From Pocillopora verrucosa (Eukaryota; Cnidaria; Anthozoa; Scleractinia; Pocilloporidae), in the NCBI RefSeq assembly GCF_036669915.1, contig NC_089321.1, positions 2,793,316 to 2,857,315 of the forward strand: a DNA stretch of 64,000 nucleotides, given 5' to 3'. Below are positions 27,108 to 39,906 of this stretch, piece after piece; within the stretch, counting starts at the first letter, position 1, and each line of letters starts with the position of its first letter. The position numbers were made by a program, and so were the translations under genes. The notes beneath the pieces are model-generated. The model was not told the origin of the DNA. It worked only from the letters and a program-made list of their open reading frames with translations, and ran no database searches.

Positions 27108-30100
27108 ATGTCGCGCTGTACGGCTCACGGATTTCGCATCTTTTTCGCTTCTGCCGTTGTTTTCTACGCCTTTTGCAGGGTTCAAGGTATGTATAAAGGA
27201 TTCAGTATGAGTATTGGAGATTTAGGATGCGATTTAAAGGTTATACAGCTAGAATTTTTACGGGTTAGGCGATCGTAAGCACAAGAACGTTACCTCTGCC
27301 GGTTCATCAGTGTTACGCCATGGTACAGCTATTAGTCAAAGAAAACGAACTTCAAAACTCTTGCGAGGAATATTGCTGAGATGGCCCTCAAAATAAATAT
27401 TCAAATGCTGTAAATAATTCTAATGCAATCGAAACTATACCGAAGAGCGTGAAGTCGAGAATATCGACCCAGATTTCATGCCTAGTTTACATGATTATGC
27501 GTGTTCTCATTGTTACCAATTCAATTTTAGCTTTAGCTTGTCTGTAAAGAGGTTTTTCCTAGAGGTTTACGCTCCGTGTAAAACTATGGATTTGCCATGC
27601 TTCTTGCCAACGTATTTGATAGAATGAAGTACTTAATCCAGAAAGAAGGTAGTGTTCGCGAAATATGTTTTGTAACTAGTTTGCAAATAAGCTTGAACAG
27701 GTGGCTGGAGATACACACATTATCATGAATATCGCGCAGAATTATCACACAATCTTGTTCGGCAAATGTTACTGTATGAGTTAATTTTCGAGAAAACGAA
27801 TTTATCGAAAAAAAAATTTTTTGATCAAACCGGACAACGTCACACAACCAATTACCGTCTCAATTCTTGAAATTTAATTAAATGCAGAACATGAAAACAC
27901 AAACACTAGGTTGTGAATGTCATCGCCAAATGTTATCGCTGGAGAAGTAACCGTAACATTTAGACTTAAATTGACTCGGTCGATCTGAAACTCTTTCAAA
28001 TTTATTAAGAAATTCTGGTAAATTTTATGGATCTATTGGGAAGTTTATGTGGTTTGTGCCAGTAATTAGCTGTATTGATTGGGCTGCTCATAAAAAACAA
28101 TCTAAGCTTTTATGGAGTCCGCTTTACTAATTGTTCTTTCGCCTTCGTCGTCAATACGCGAGAACAGGCTTAGCTTGGGTTAATGGCACCCTTTTGTCTT
28201 ATCTTTGAAATACTCCTAGGGTAAAAGGCGAGGTTTAAGGGTTTTACGTTTAATTAGACCCTAGGGTTTTCTGTGTTAAAATACAGAAGCAAACGCTTCG
28301 AATTAAGAGAAATGAGCTCAATTTTCTATTGACATGAAAATCGATTTATACTAATCATTTAAATACGCGAGCGCTAAATGAAAATCTCGGCGATGCTGTT
28401 TCCGAAAATCAAGACTTAGAAAACAGCGAATCACTCGGTCGACTCGAGACGATTTCCCATTTGTTGATTAGCTTACATCTGTTGCGTTTCTTCCAGAATT
28501 TGGGAGTAAAACTGGGTGCTAAAAGGAGCAGAAATAGAATGATTTGTAAAGAGATTTTTTTTGGGCAGCTGTGTTGAGCATATAGATAACTTGTGGTTAT
28601 CCCTAATTACATTCACCATTAAGTATTTAGCTATTTCCACCTGGGAAATTCAATTCCTTTCTTTTTTAAAAGATTTGCAATTTCCGAGCATACAATTTGT
28701 CAAAATTAATCATGGAAAACCGAAGCTAATTAAGATTGCCTCATGGTTCACCGCAGTATTGAAAATTTTATATATCCAAGTCATTCATTCTTCTGTACCG
28801 CGATTGCGTTACGACTCCGCGTTATCTGCTGTTCGGGTGGTGTTTTTCTTTACTGCAATTTATGGCTTAACTGCGAGTTAACGACGATAATATGCATTCA
28901 TGGGTTTGAAAAATGTCTGCAAAAACAAAGCAAAACGAGACAAAAGACGACGAACATAAACTAAAATATAAGACATGTTCTCTGTTTCTGCTGCTATACT
29001 ACACATTTGATGTAAAATCATAATGAAAAATATGGAGAACGTAATTCCGAATAATTGTAGTGTGTTGGCGCTTATATCTAAGAGCCTCTCTTGAAATATT
29101 TGACGAGTGCACTTAAGAGCAGATGCAGACCTAATGGTGCCACAAAATTGAATTTCCTTTCACGTTTTGCAAATTGAAAATGTAATTCTTTCAAACAAGT
29201 ACTGTTTCCTAGCGCGAGCCTATTCTTGAAATTTCCTTTTTTGTTAATGACGTAGGGCTTCCTCGATGTACAATTTTTTTCAGTTTTCAGTTTTGTAAAA
29301 GTCGAGGGGTGTTTATAGAAGGCGAGAAAGTACTGAGTGAGAATGAAATAGCAAATGAAAAATTATCTATTTTCAACCTTTAACAAAACCACCTCCCTTC
29401 TTTACAAATAATTATCTTCTCGTAATATGTAAAGTTTTAATTTCTGAGTCTGATCCATTAAAACTCTTAACTTCACAGAAATTTCTTCGTGAACTGAAGT
29501 TTAAAAAAAAGGAAAATCAGTCATGTTAACAGAATGAAAAAGTGACACACAATTATTTGAAATAGCGGAGAGGACCTGAAGTCAAATCAGCCACATTGTT
29601 TGACTTAGCTTTATCTTGATAAGTAAGCGTATCACAGCATGAACAAAACCACATACATGATGGAAATCATTTCCCTATTTACCACCCGCAGGCAAAGAGG
29701 AATGAAAATATTTTCAATGTAAATATTTTTAGCTTATCTTTCGGAGAAAGCCTGCCATTCAGTTGAATTTTTTTTTGGTGATGGCTGATAGCTCCTCACT
29801 TAAAATGAAATTGTTCAAAACAGAAGAACAGCTAGGGTTGAAATTCACGTCCCACATGTAGGCCTTCTCTGGTCAATTTTCAATGTAATGAAGTCTTTCA
29901 AAGGCACATTGCTTATAAATTCTTTACCAAAATAGTTCAGGTATATTTACTAAAAAAAGTTTTTAAAAAAATATTTAGTCATGTACTTCAAACTATAAGG
30001 TCATTGCATTTATTTTTTTCGTTGACCACATAAACATTTTCTTCTTCTTAGGAAACGTTTGTCCAAAACGTTGGTCGTATTTAGCGGGCTACTGCTATTT

Positions 30101-31237
30101 CTTCTCCAACAGTACTGCTACTTGGTCCAACGCTCGGCAACGCTGTATAGAGACTGGGGCAGATCTCGTGAAAGTAACTTCGGACGAGCAAAACGCTTTT
30201 GTCGCTTCACGTTATTCGAGCTCCCGTTGCTTGACGGAAGGAACCTGGATAGGACTCCGTCGAAATCCCAAGAATTTGTCCCAATGGGTGTGGCGGGATG
30301 ATTTCAATGTGAAGCCTCAGTACACAAAATGGCACAGGAAGGAGCCAATGAACGAACGTTTAGACAAAAACTGCACAGAAATACACCCGAGTAAAAGTAT
30401 ATACTGGTATGGAAGAGAGTGCTCTGCTCGAGGATGCTATATTTGCGTAAAAGGTAAACTATGAGTTATAATGGTTTTCTTAAGGTTTTGGACTTTTAAC
30501 TCTTTCCTTGTTCCTTGGTCTCCTTGGCGATCAAACTGATTTTTCTTTCAGATGCCAACGAGTGTAACAATAATAATATCTGTAGCGGCCAACGTTGTGC
30601 CAATGTCCCTGGAAGTTATAAATGTTCTTGCGGGACAGGCTATACAGCGACCAAAGAAAAACGAAAATGTCAAGGTACTAATCACCTGCCCACCACCTAC
30701 TACTAAAATTCTTTGAAGTTTCAAATCTCCTTGGCAAAGGATTTCGTTTCCTGAGATACTACTGAGCATATATGTGATACATCCCACTCACTATATTCAA
30801 ATTTGCCTGGGTGAAATTCACATCTAGGCAAGATACATTTATACGATATTAACAATAATAATAATATTATGATTTAATGACATATTGCGTAATTATCAGT
30901 GTGAAATTTTCAACTGTGCACTACAATATTAAAAATTAAACTAAAAATGTTTGTTATTGACCTAAATACAACGCTTGACTGCATTTACGATGTGCTCAAA
31001 GACATTTGATATCCTTGCGGGTAACAGAGCCTCTTTAAAAACCTTCTCCGGCTTTTGAAGGGTCAAAACTTCAAGTAGTCTTTGTTCACATAAGCATGAG
31101 TAGTGTAACTCAGCTGTGATAATCCGCTTTCAAATCCATACAAATACAAGTTTATAAACCTTAAACTTACCCAGACGGTATTCACTCGTATTTCACACAA
31201 CATAAAATATGTCGCGCAAATATTATTTTATCCTTTT

Positions 31238-31270
<33 letters not shown>

Positions 31271-32820
31271 TGTTCTTTATCTCTTCTCTATTTATCCCTT
31301 TCTCAGACATTGACGAGTGTAAAGATGAAAATGGTGGATGCCCTCATTTCTGTGTTAATACTCCTGGAAGTTACATTTGTCATTGTAGAGATGGATACGT
31401 GACTGAGAATAATGGCACAGTTTGTAGACCACGTGAGTATAAGTTAAATAAAATCGCATGTTTGTCTTCATCTCGATGGCATCGTCAAAGTAATTCACAA
31501 AACTGGCGCGTTATCCTTAAAACTTACAGTTTCGCGCTAATGTTGCATTGATTTTACATAAAATAGATAATTGCCTTCTGTTTTCGATGATCCGCAAGAT
31601 CCGCAGCAAAACAATCATGTTAAATTCCCAGTGTTAGAACTAATTATGGCAGATATAATAAAAGACATTGAGTTTTCTATGATCTGGAATTTAATCGAGG
31701 AACGGACTAAAACTGTTTATTTGATAAAATTTCAGTCACGTCCTGAGGTGCGCCATCGTTCATTGTACTGATGATACTCTCTGTAACTAGTTTTATCTTG
31801 TAATGTTATTGTCCATGTATGTAACTGTAGGGTAGGGTTTGATACTGGCCATACTATACCTCCGCTTTAACAATTAAAAATTCAATTCAATTTTCATCCA
31901 GCTCCTTGTCATTTTTAACTTCTAAATTATTCCAGGGTTCTGATACCCTCTAATTATCATAATTAGAATTAATTGTCATTTTCTATTCAAAACATTGCTA
32001 AAAACTTGATTACGGGCACGCTTAAGTTGTTGTTGTTCTTATGTTAATGATTGCAGCAGAATTTTCGACGGCTAGAACCGAAATTAAAAGTAGGGAAGAG
32101 ACTAGAATTACAAGCACAAAGGACACGAATGACACAAAGCTATTTACCAAGCCTCCTGCTGCTAAACCACCTGGTGAGTGTGTGACGACAGATTTTTAAC
32201 TCAAAAGTGATTATTTTGTAACTCAATAAATTAAGAAACACCCTAAGGAACAGTCGTTATTTATCGCCTAGAAAGAGTAAGTGGGGGGGGGGGGGAGGGG
32301 GGAAATTAGAGGATTTTCGTTGTGTCGCGATTAAGTTTACTTGATCCCCCATTAGGTTCTGTAATATTCTCACTCAGTTAATTATCTACTGTTCCCCATT
32401 CATACTCTGTTGGTGACGACTGTTCCCCTTCTCCGTTTCCCCTGAAAACCACGTTATCCGCCCCTCCCCACGAAAAATCCTTCATTCTTCTTCCCCAGTC
32501 GATAAGCAATGACTTTTCAATTATCCACTTTCACCATTTTTTTCTCAGATCCAGGAATAGAACCCGAAAAACCTTCGCCATTAACAAAGTTTGGAGTTCT
32601 ATTCACCATGGCAATCCCTCTATGTTTCATTGTATGTTTCCTCGTCCTGTGTTATATCAAGGGACCTGGAAAGGAAAAGAAGGAGGGTGGAATATCAGGA
32701 CGCCTGATAGAGTCAGTGTCGCCCTTTTTAGACACTGCTTTTATGGAGCCCTCGGAGAAAAATGGGAAATCAAAGAGGTCGACCGGTGTATCATTATCCG
32801 AAGAAGAGCCTATGGTATAG
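27108..32820 (+). CDS. C-type lectin / EGF single-pass membrane receptor (complete, 6 exons, 372 aa)
   Basis: Exons 27108-27186, 30052-30453, 30552-30674, 31307-31432, 32057-32173, 32549-32820; all GT-AG, all introns phase 1, total 1,119 nt. Residues 1-26 form a signal peptide (MSRCTAHGFRIFF...). Residues 30-160 are a C-type lectin domain with the CPKRW start, the TWIGL motif (91-95) and NCTEI. The sugar and calcium motifs are altered: EPM (124-126) instead of EPN/QPD, and YWYGRE where WND is expected, so classical calcium-dependent sugar binding is doubtful. EGF domains lie at 161-201 (DANEC, six Cys) and 202-243 (DIDEC, six Cys), both of calcium-binding type. A Thr/Lys-rich stalk (244-295), a membrane helix (about 296-319) and a 53-residue tail ending SLSEEEPMV follow. 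The layout resembles selectins and CD93/thrombomodulin-type lectins, probably by convergence. A poly(A) signal is at 33453-33458. Confidence 0.9.
31236..31270 (+). repeat. GTT microsatellite
   Basis: About eleven GTT units in the intron before the second EGF exon, about 40 bp upstream of its acceptor; length changes there could affect splicing. Confidence 0.95.
32285..32470 (+). repeat. Dispersed 'actctgttggtgacgactg' repeat, copy 1
   Basis: Contains a poly-G run, gatcccccattaggt, catactctgttggtgacga and C-rich tracts. Same order of blocks at 34920-35165 and 43125-43275. Located in the last intron of the lectin receptor gene. Confidence 0.65.
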
Positions 32821-33599
32821 ATGACGATGTCAAAAAAACATCAACGTGAATGCTGTAATGGAAGGACCTCTTTCACCTCAGGAAGTACATCATTAAGACT
32901 TTAACGTATGATGGAGAATATTCGTACAAGCTCAGACAGACACAAACATTATATTGTGATGTTGGGATAGGAGAAAATTTTTTGTAAGGTTGAGTAGTAC
33001 TAATAACGTCATGAGCTACGATTCGCCTTTAAAAGGCGTTAATCTATCATTTTTTTCGCAAAAACCAAGAAAAGAAAAGAAAAGACAGAGAGACGAAGTA
33101 AAACCGTAATCCACACTTCCAATCACATTTTTGGGACCCTGATCTCCGTCTCAAAGTTATTCTGTGAGAAACTATTCACATACTGGCAATGGACAACCTT
33201 TAAAGGGGGGAGGGGAGGGAGAGCAGGAAGGGTGAGAGAACTGCGCCAGTGGTGTTCCAAAAGAGTAGTTACTGCCAGTATGTGTGACAATGATATGACT
33301 ACTTAATTTGAAATGCTGGCATTCTCTAACTGGGTTAAGATGGAAAAAATGGCAACATCAAGCCAATATCAAATACTTACTGTTCCTTTTGGGTATTTTA
33401 TTTCAATTATGTGTACAACACTCAAATAAGAGATAAGCTATATGGATGGATAAATAAAACAATACATTCCGGATCTAATTTTCCTTACATTGACATCTAC
33501 AATGAAAGGAAGTCATTTGAAACCTGAAAAGTCATGACAGACTAATATACTGACCTACAAAGCTTGCTTTTCAGTCCAAAGGGAATGATGTTTAACGAC

Positions 33600-33890
33600 T
33601 ACTCACCCAAATGGGGGTTGATAATAGTTGTTATTTACCGTGCCGCAAAGTGGCCAGGTAATTATCCACCGTTGGCCATCGACGCTGGGGTGAATAATCG
33701 TTTTAGTATATACTAAAACAGTAAGATAATATGGCATAATTAGATGATTTAACTCATTTTTTTCTGAAACGATTACAATCATTTCAGGCGCAAAAATCGC
33801 ACGAGTTGCTCGGAGGTGAATACCAAAGGAGTAGCCAACCACAGCGCGCCTTCAACGCTATTCTCTGTTTTAGTATATACTAAATATCGA
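33600..33890. repeat. Dispersed repeat with two ttttagtatatactaaa palindromes
   Basis: The palindrome ttttagtatatactaaaa occurs at 33701-33718 and again at 33869-33885, each beside related sequence. Looks like a short mobile repeat; no coding capacity. Confidence 0.5.
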
Positions 33891-34919
33891 TATCAGAATT
33901 ACAGTTATAATAAGCAATTTACCCTGTGTCCTTAATCATAAAACAAAGTTATTTTACTTAATATCAGTAACAGTGGTAGCAGCAAAAATGAAACACTACT
34001 TTGCTCTGTTTCGTTATTGACAAAATAAAATTATTTTACCCCTCTTTGAATATGTTTATTTAGCTATGATTCTGGCATAATTATACTCTTGTCGTTTCTG
34101 ATGTAAATATCGTCTGGGGCACAAAAGTACGCACTGTCACCCAGTGTCATCCTGGTCATAAAAAGGAAGTCAACGGTCCCTTAAACAAATAGCCCAACAA
34201 CACAGGTTGAAACAAAATTGAAAGCTCTTTCACCCAGACGTTTGTTTGGGCCAAAAGCTGTTCCTTGGATACCGTTAAAAACACATATTAGCCCCACCCC
34301 CTCCCACCTTGAGATAGGAACTCTATTTATTATGACATTTTGAAGCTTAATTAAAAAACCAGTAATTGCAAAACGCGTTTTGATCATTTTGAAGCATTTT
34401 CTTTATTCTGGTTATAAGCCTCCCTCGGATATAAGCCCTCCCGTGCGAAGTTGTGTGAGCCTAAGTCTTATAAGCGAGAGTTCACGGTATGTGTTTCAGT
34501 TTTGAGCAACGTGAGAAGTTTGCTTATCCTGCAATTTCTCTAATACGAATGTTGCGTCATGGAGAGGAAGGTCGTCCATCCCACCTCAGCACCAGTTCCT
34601 TTCCGGTGCCAAAGCCACTTCGCTGATTTCAATAAGTTTTTCAATTAATTTCTAATCAATTTGTTTTCAGTTCAAGTACTTCATTATCATAATAAAGAAA
34701 TGTCAACTGAGGGCGTCGAAACATAAAAGCTTAAAATGTGTTACTTGATTTCAAGTTTACTGGAAATACTCTCTCAGTCGCTTTTTTTTTTTTGCCTCGA
34801 ATATTGTATTCATCTGAAAAAAGGAAAATAACTATGGAGTAGAAATAACACATTTTTAATTAAACATAATGTGATTATGTTTACCCCACACCGTCTCCAA
34901 GAAATTAATTCAGGGATAG

Positions 34920-35165
34920 CTCGTTTTGCGACGCCGGGCAAAGGAGATTTTTGTTGGGTCTTAGTAAAATTCATTTGATCCCCCCATAAGGCTCCATGAT
35001 GCTCTTTGTATCCCCCCCCCCCCGATATTGACTGTTAATCAGCTGTCAATTTTTTGTAGCTCCCCCCTTATACTCTGTTGGTGACAGCTGATTCCCCCCC
35101 CCCCATGTGCCCCCTGAAAGTATGTGATTCCCAAATCCTCCCCCCTCAAGGCGGCTTTTAAGATG
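34920..35165 (+). repeat. Dispersed 'actctgttggtgacgactg' repeat, copy 2
   Basis: Same block order as 32285-32470: gatccccccataaggctcc, C-run, cttatactctgttggtgac, C-run, ccccctgaaagt. Two poly-C runs of 12 or more bases. Confidence 0.65.
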
Positions 35166-35857
35166 TAATTTCCATTTGTCTTACCAAATAACAGCGTTGT
35201 CGGTCCACTTATATCTTGGTTTGATGTCTCCACTTTTAATTGAATAAGTGAAATACAAGACCGCAGTAATATAAAATGTAGTAATCATTTAGTGGAAAAA
35301 GGACATACCTAAGTGAATGATTTGTGGGGGTGTAAAGTGTTTCCGTAAACGTCAAAGGACTTGTCGATGAAATTAAACATTATGTAGCAGAGGCTCTCTA
35401 GAAAGTCGCGAGCCTCATGAAACAATGCACACGGTCGGAAAAAAAAACCTCCCTAACCAGCTGTTTCCATGCTGCCTGTACAGCAAGGAAAATTTATTGC
35501 CGCCCCCAATTTTATTTAAACTTCATAACATGTTTAAATACTGACTGGTAGTGTAATTTACATATGAAAAGCTTCTGTATAATGTCTCGCTGTAGTTTTT
35601 TCAATGTCAAAAGTTTTTCGAACCCTCAATCTGTAGCGGAAGTAGTACCGCTACAGAATCCTACAGCCATATTTTAATTTTGATTTCCAACTAACGCAGT
35701 GATGACAGTTTCGGACGCAATTAAAAATGCAAATGTGACACTTTTTCAGCTGGATGGCATCAGCCGAAGCGAATCTGTTTCCACACGCTAAGTCGATCGT
35801 CGAGACCAGCAGAAAAGGAAAGTAGGACCGGGGTGCTATCCCATTAAAATATAGAGG

Positions 35858-36850
35858 ATGTTGCGAATTAAAAATGCAACGATGAATGGCACACAGTCAT
35901 CGAACTGCTTCGATCCTACAGCAAGAAAAGTCGGTTACACCGTCACTTACTTCCTCTTACTCGTGTTTTCGTTGGCTGGAAATATTCTCGTTGGGATAAT
36001 TGTCTTCAAGACGAAACGCATGAGAAAGCCCATAAACTTTTTTATTGTAAACATGGCTATTTCCGATCTTCTCTTCCCGATTTTCTTTTTCACCCCAAAG
36101 CTTATGGTGCTGCTTAACAACGGTCCTTGGATAATCAGCGGTGTTGTTGGTCAGATGTCATGCAAGCTGCCTCATTTTCTTACAGATGTCTCCTCGTTTG
36201 TATCCATCCAGAGTCTGATTCTGATAGCAGTGGATCGATTTGGAGCTGTGATGTTTCCTCTTCGTTCTCCACTCATCGGTTCAAAACTGTGCCGTCTCTT
36301 CATTCTGGGCACTTGGATCGTTGCGATGGCTATTCAGTCTCCGTTCCTCTTCGCCCTAAAACTCGTTGACAACAAAGAACGAGTACGGTGCGCTTTGAGA
36401 TGGGAAGAAACCTTTGGAAATTCGTCGTCTTTCGAAAACTACGCTTTAGCAGTTATAATTTTAATGTTCTGTCTTCCTTTGGTTTTGATCACCTTACTTT
36501 ATCTCTCCATTCTCCTTAAACTCAAGACCCAGGCGATTCCTGGCGAGGGATCAGACAATGCGAGAGAACAACGTGAAAAAAGAGAGCGGAATGTGCTGAA
36601 GATGTCCATCGCTATCTTGACAGCGTTTACAATATGCTGGCTACCACATAATATCTACTGGTTCATGGACTTATTTCCGCCGGAAAAAATCGTTTTAACG
36701 TCATGTAGTTTCCGTCACTTCGGGTCGATTGCGTTCCTTCTGGGTAGCGCAAATTGTGCTATAAACCCTTGCGTATGTTTCATTTTCAGTGAAAATTATC
36801 GGCGTGGTCTCAAGAATCTTTTTTGTTGCGCGACTACATCTCAGGCGTAA
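35858..36850 (+). CDS. Rhodopsin-class (class A) G protein-coupled receptor, intronless, 330 aa
   Basis: One open exon from ATG 35858 to TAA 36848-36850. Seven hydrophobic segments are evident. N-glycosylation sequons (NAT, NGT) lie in the short extracellular N-terminus. Class A landmarks: GNILVG in helix 1; MAISDLL in helix 2; a conserved-position Cys before helix 3; DRF at the helix-3 end instead of DRY; CWLPH in helix 6; and NPCVC in helix 7, where the Tyr of NPxxY is Cys. The third intracellular loop is basic (REQREKRERN). The general look is that of peptide-receptor-like class A receptors, but the ligand cannot be inferred. Intronless GPCRs are common in cnidarians. The next ATG, eight codons on (35882), is an alternative start. 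Strength is good on family, none on ligand. Confidence 0.92.
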   Translation: MLRIKNATMNGTQSSNCFDPTARKVGYTVTYFLLLVFSLAGNILVGIIVFKTKRMRKPINFFIVNMAISDLLFPIFFFTPKLMVLLNNGPWIISGVVGQMSCKLPHFLTDVSSFVSIQSLILIAVDRFGAVMFPLRSPLIGSKLCRLFILGTWIVAMAIQSPFLFALKLVDNKERVRCALRWEETFGNSSSFENYALAVIILMFCLPLVLITLLYLSILLKLKTQAIPGEGSDNAREQREKRERNVLKMSIAILTAFTICWLPHNIYWFMDLFPPEKIVLTSCSFRHFGSIAFLLGSANCAINPCVCFIFSENYRRGLKNLFCCATTSQA

Positions 36851-39800
36851 TCTAGTAGCACCGTAGTGGCACTTTGAATTAGACGGGATTGGTTGCTGAA
36901 CGAGTCACTTAAACATGAAATACCCAGCAACGCTCAGCGTCATCGGTAGGAACTGTTAAAAAAACTGATCGCTTTTAACTTGTGCCTTCGAAAACAGAAC
37001 CTGCACTAAAAATCTTAAAAAAATTTACCTGTTGTCTGTTATCTTAACCGCAGATGCTTCACTTTTTTGTTTGAACTGTGTGGTCACTTAAAGTATTAGT
37101 TTACCTAAGGAACAGCAGCATCTTGGAATTATACAATGAGAGATTATTCTTTATTAGCAAAATTTAATGATACTGATCTATCAGCTAAATTCACAATTCT
37201 AACGGGATTTCTGTTTTTATGCTCTGATAATTGCTCTATATTTATTTTTCGGAGAGAAATTCAACAGAATGAAAAACTATGACTTCCGTTTCTGGCAAGC
37301 TCGACCAAAATGTCATAGCCCGGCTGTCAGAGCCCGGCTGTCAGAGCATCGGTCTAAGCTGTTAAAAAATGAGCTTAACAGTACCATACAATTACCTCTT
37401 TTTTAAAAATGAAAAACAGGGCAATATCACACGAAAGGTATTTCAGTATCTTTGCAACGGCACATTCAATTGTAGAGAGCAAGGCCTAATTTCACATATT
37501 TTGAGAGTGTAATTCGTTATTAAAATAGTCTTCATTATGTTTTACTCCAGATAAAAATTTGTCATACAATCGGTCGAGAACATCTTGACTGTATCAGTTA
37601 GTATTTGGGAAATTTTTACAACGGTGTTAAACCTTTGATTAAAATTTGCGGTCATGACGACCTCTTTCGTAAATAACCATTTCAAAAGGTAAGTTGTTTA
37701 TGTTGGTTTATTGAAAACGAAAAATAAATAATTGAGTTAAAATGGCATCATGTATCCTTTTCAATATGCGTCGATCAATTAGAAGCTTCAGCATTCCCCC
37801 TGGGCAACCCCAGGGCAACCGGGTTCGTTCAAATTCCCACCCCCCGAGGCAAAACTTGTGTCCATATGCCCTACCCAAGCGCCGGGTTGATGGTCAATTG
37901 TTTTGTAAAGGGCAAATTCAGCGGCCGTTATATACGTTACTTTCTTCTCATTGACCAAGCTTAAAAACCCAGACCTTGTGGAACCTTTCTTCTGAGCCAT
38001 CGGCTCACGAAAGTGAACTTTTTAACTTTAAACGCTCTAAAAACACGTGCGCTCCATGTACGGGTCTTTTGCAATTTTTTCTACTTTGCCTTCAGGTTAA
38101 GGAAAAAGTAAACATCTTTCGCTCAGAAATGCTGCTAAAGTCAGTTTCGTCCTGTTAAACCACAATTTTACATTTCTTTTACCTTTTTTATACTTTCCAC
38201 GGAAAAATGAGCAAAATAAAGACGTTCTCAATTGACCCTCGGCTTGGGTATGTTCTTGGTATGTTTTTAGTATTTTGGTTAGTCTCAGCCTGAACGTTCT
38301 TATAAGAAGGGAAAAGCAGTTCTTATTAAAAAAAAAAAAAAAAAAAAAAAAAGGGTGCAGCAACATTTCCCTACCTGGGATTTAAAAATCTCCGTGTTAA
38401 CTTCCTTTGAAGTAACCTGAGCATTTTATTTAAATTGCAATTAGATTGACTTATTGCGATCGCAAGTGACAAGTCGTTACGAATTTTAATGACAGGTGAC
38501 GAGGGACTTGCAAGGCAACGTAACTTTTTTGATTGCCATTGTACATTTTATGTGACACGAATGTGAGAAATCCAATTTTACTTTTGAGGGGGCTGGGCTC
38601 GCGGTAAACCAAATATTCATAATTTTTATTTCGTATGACTCTACCTTTTATTAGGTTTACAAAGATATCTACTTTTCAAGGGTTTTGTTAAAAGTGAAGC
38701 GCGAATGAACGATTTTCCAGAAGACAACCTAAATCGTTTTTCGCCGCACATTTATCTCAGTACAGCACTGCTGCTGTAAGTTTCCCTCAAAACTATTAAT
38801 GAATAAAGATATGAAATAAATTAAAAACAGAAAACAAAAAAAAGAGTCATTAAGTTATTTCTCAGAGTTCATCCAAGCCTATATTCTTCTTGTGGTAGTA
38901 TACTGGGAATGTCACACCAAGTTCCCCCCGAAAGAAGAGTGTTGTGTGACATTAAAACCGAAGGAAACGAAGGAGACCAGTTTTGGAGGACTTTGGAATG
39001 ATTAAGATTTACTCCATTCTTTTCAGATGATCTTGAGCTCGCGAACTTTCCCTAAAAACAACGTTTGCCCAACGTGGCACAATCCCAATCCGCACCCTTG
39101 AGAATTCCCGCGCAGTTCCTAAAAAAGAAGCGTTACGCCCGGCAAACATTTTGTCAAGGAGAGGTTTTGTATTCCAGTAATATGCGAGCTTGAGCCGTTT
39201 TTAAGTCAAAAGCGAGGTAGGCGATTACCAAAGGCTCGAGACTCGAGACCGAAATTCAGTTCTGCTGAAATGCAACGATCACGAGAAGGTGTTTGGATTG
39301 TATGTGGACTCAATCGGTAAATCCGATGTTTGAATGTGAAATACAACAATGATACGACAATGTTTACTGTAACCAGGTAATTTACCTTCTCTAGGATAGA
39401 GGCAGTTCGCCGCCTCGCCTTAAAAACCCCTAATCCTCTTAAACATCTCGCAATTGGCAGATCTCTTTTGTCTGCCACCTTGAAGTCTGGAAGCTTGGGA
39501 GATGCGAAATTGATTCGTTCTCAAAAGATTCTTAAAGAATAATTTCATCTTAGATCATACTTTCTTTCCTGTTCTCGCTCTTAAGAAGACAACTGATTTT
39601 CCTCTCAAGATTGACTTCCCTCGAATCAATTCGACGCTACCCCACCCCTGCTCAAACATTTTAACCGTCATATGCGCATCCTGTTTCCGGTTACAACAAC
39701 ATAGCCTTTGTACTCTTTCGAGTTTCTGTAACCGACATGACGAACAACCATTCTGTTTACAGCTAAGGCATTATGAATTGAAAATTACATCCTTTGTAAC

Positions 39801-39906
39801 CAAAAGAAACATATGTGAAGCTCCGGGAGTTCTCGCTTGATAAAACGATCTGTTTTTTGTACAATCGTTTTGAATTTGCAACGACAGTTTACCACGTTTC
39901 TCCAAG
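36851..39906. other. Intergenic region, GPCR to ZP gene
   Basis: No gene recognised. Contains a 15-bp tandem repeat (cccggctgtcagagc, two copies, about 37319-37348) and a pure A tract of about 24 bases near 38328-38352. The GC-rich open frames near 37.75-38.0 kb on both strands look like dispersed repeat. Confidence 0.5.

Larger units (their letters stand above)
32821..35857. other. Intergenic region, lectin receptor to GPCR
   Basis: Contains the 3' UTR of the receptor gene (to about 33475), repeats at 33600-33890 and 34920-35165 and a degenerate trace near 34400-34490. No coding sequence recognised. Confidence 0.55.

Noticed and set aside
36127..36369. 80-codon plus-strand frame
   Set aside because: Out-of-frame shadow of the GPCR coding sequence.
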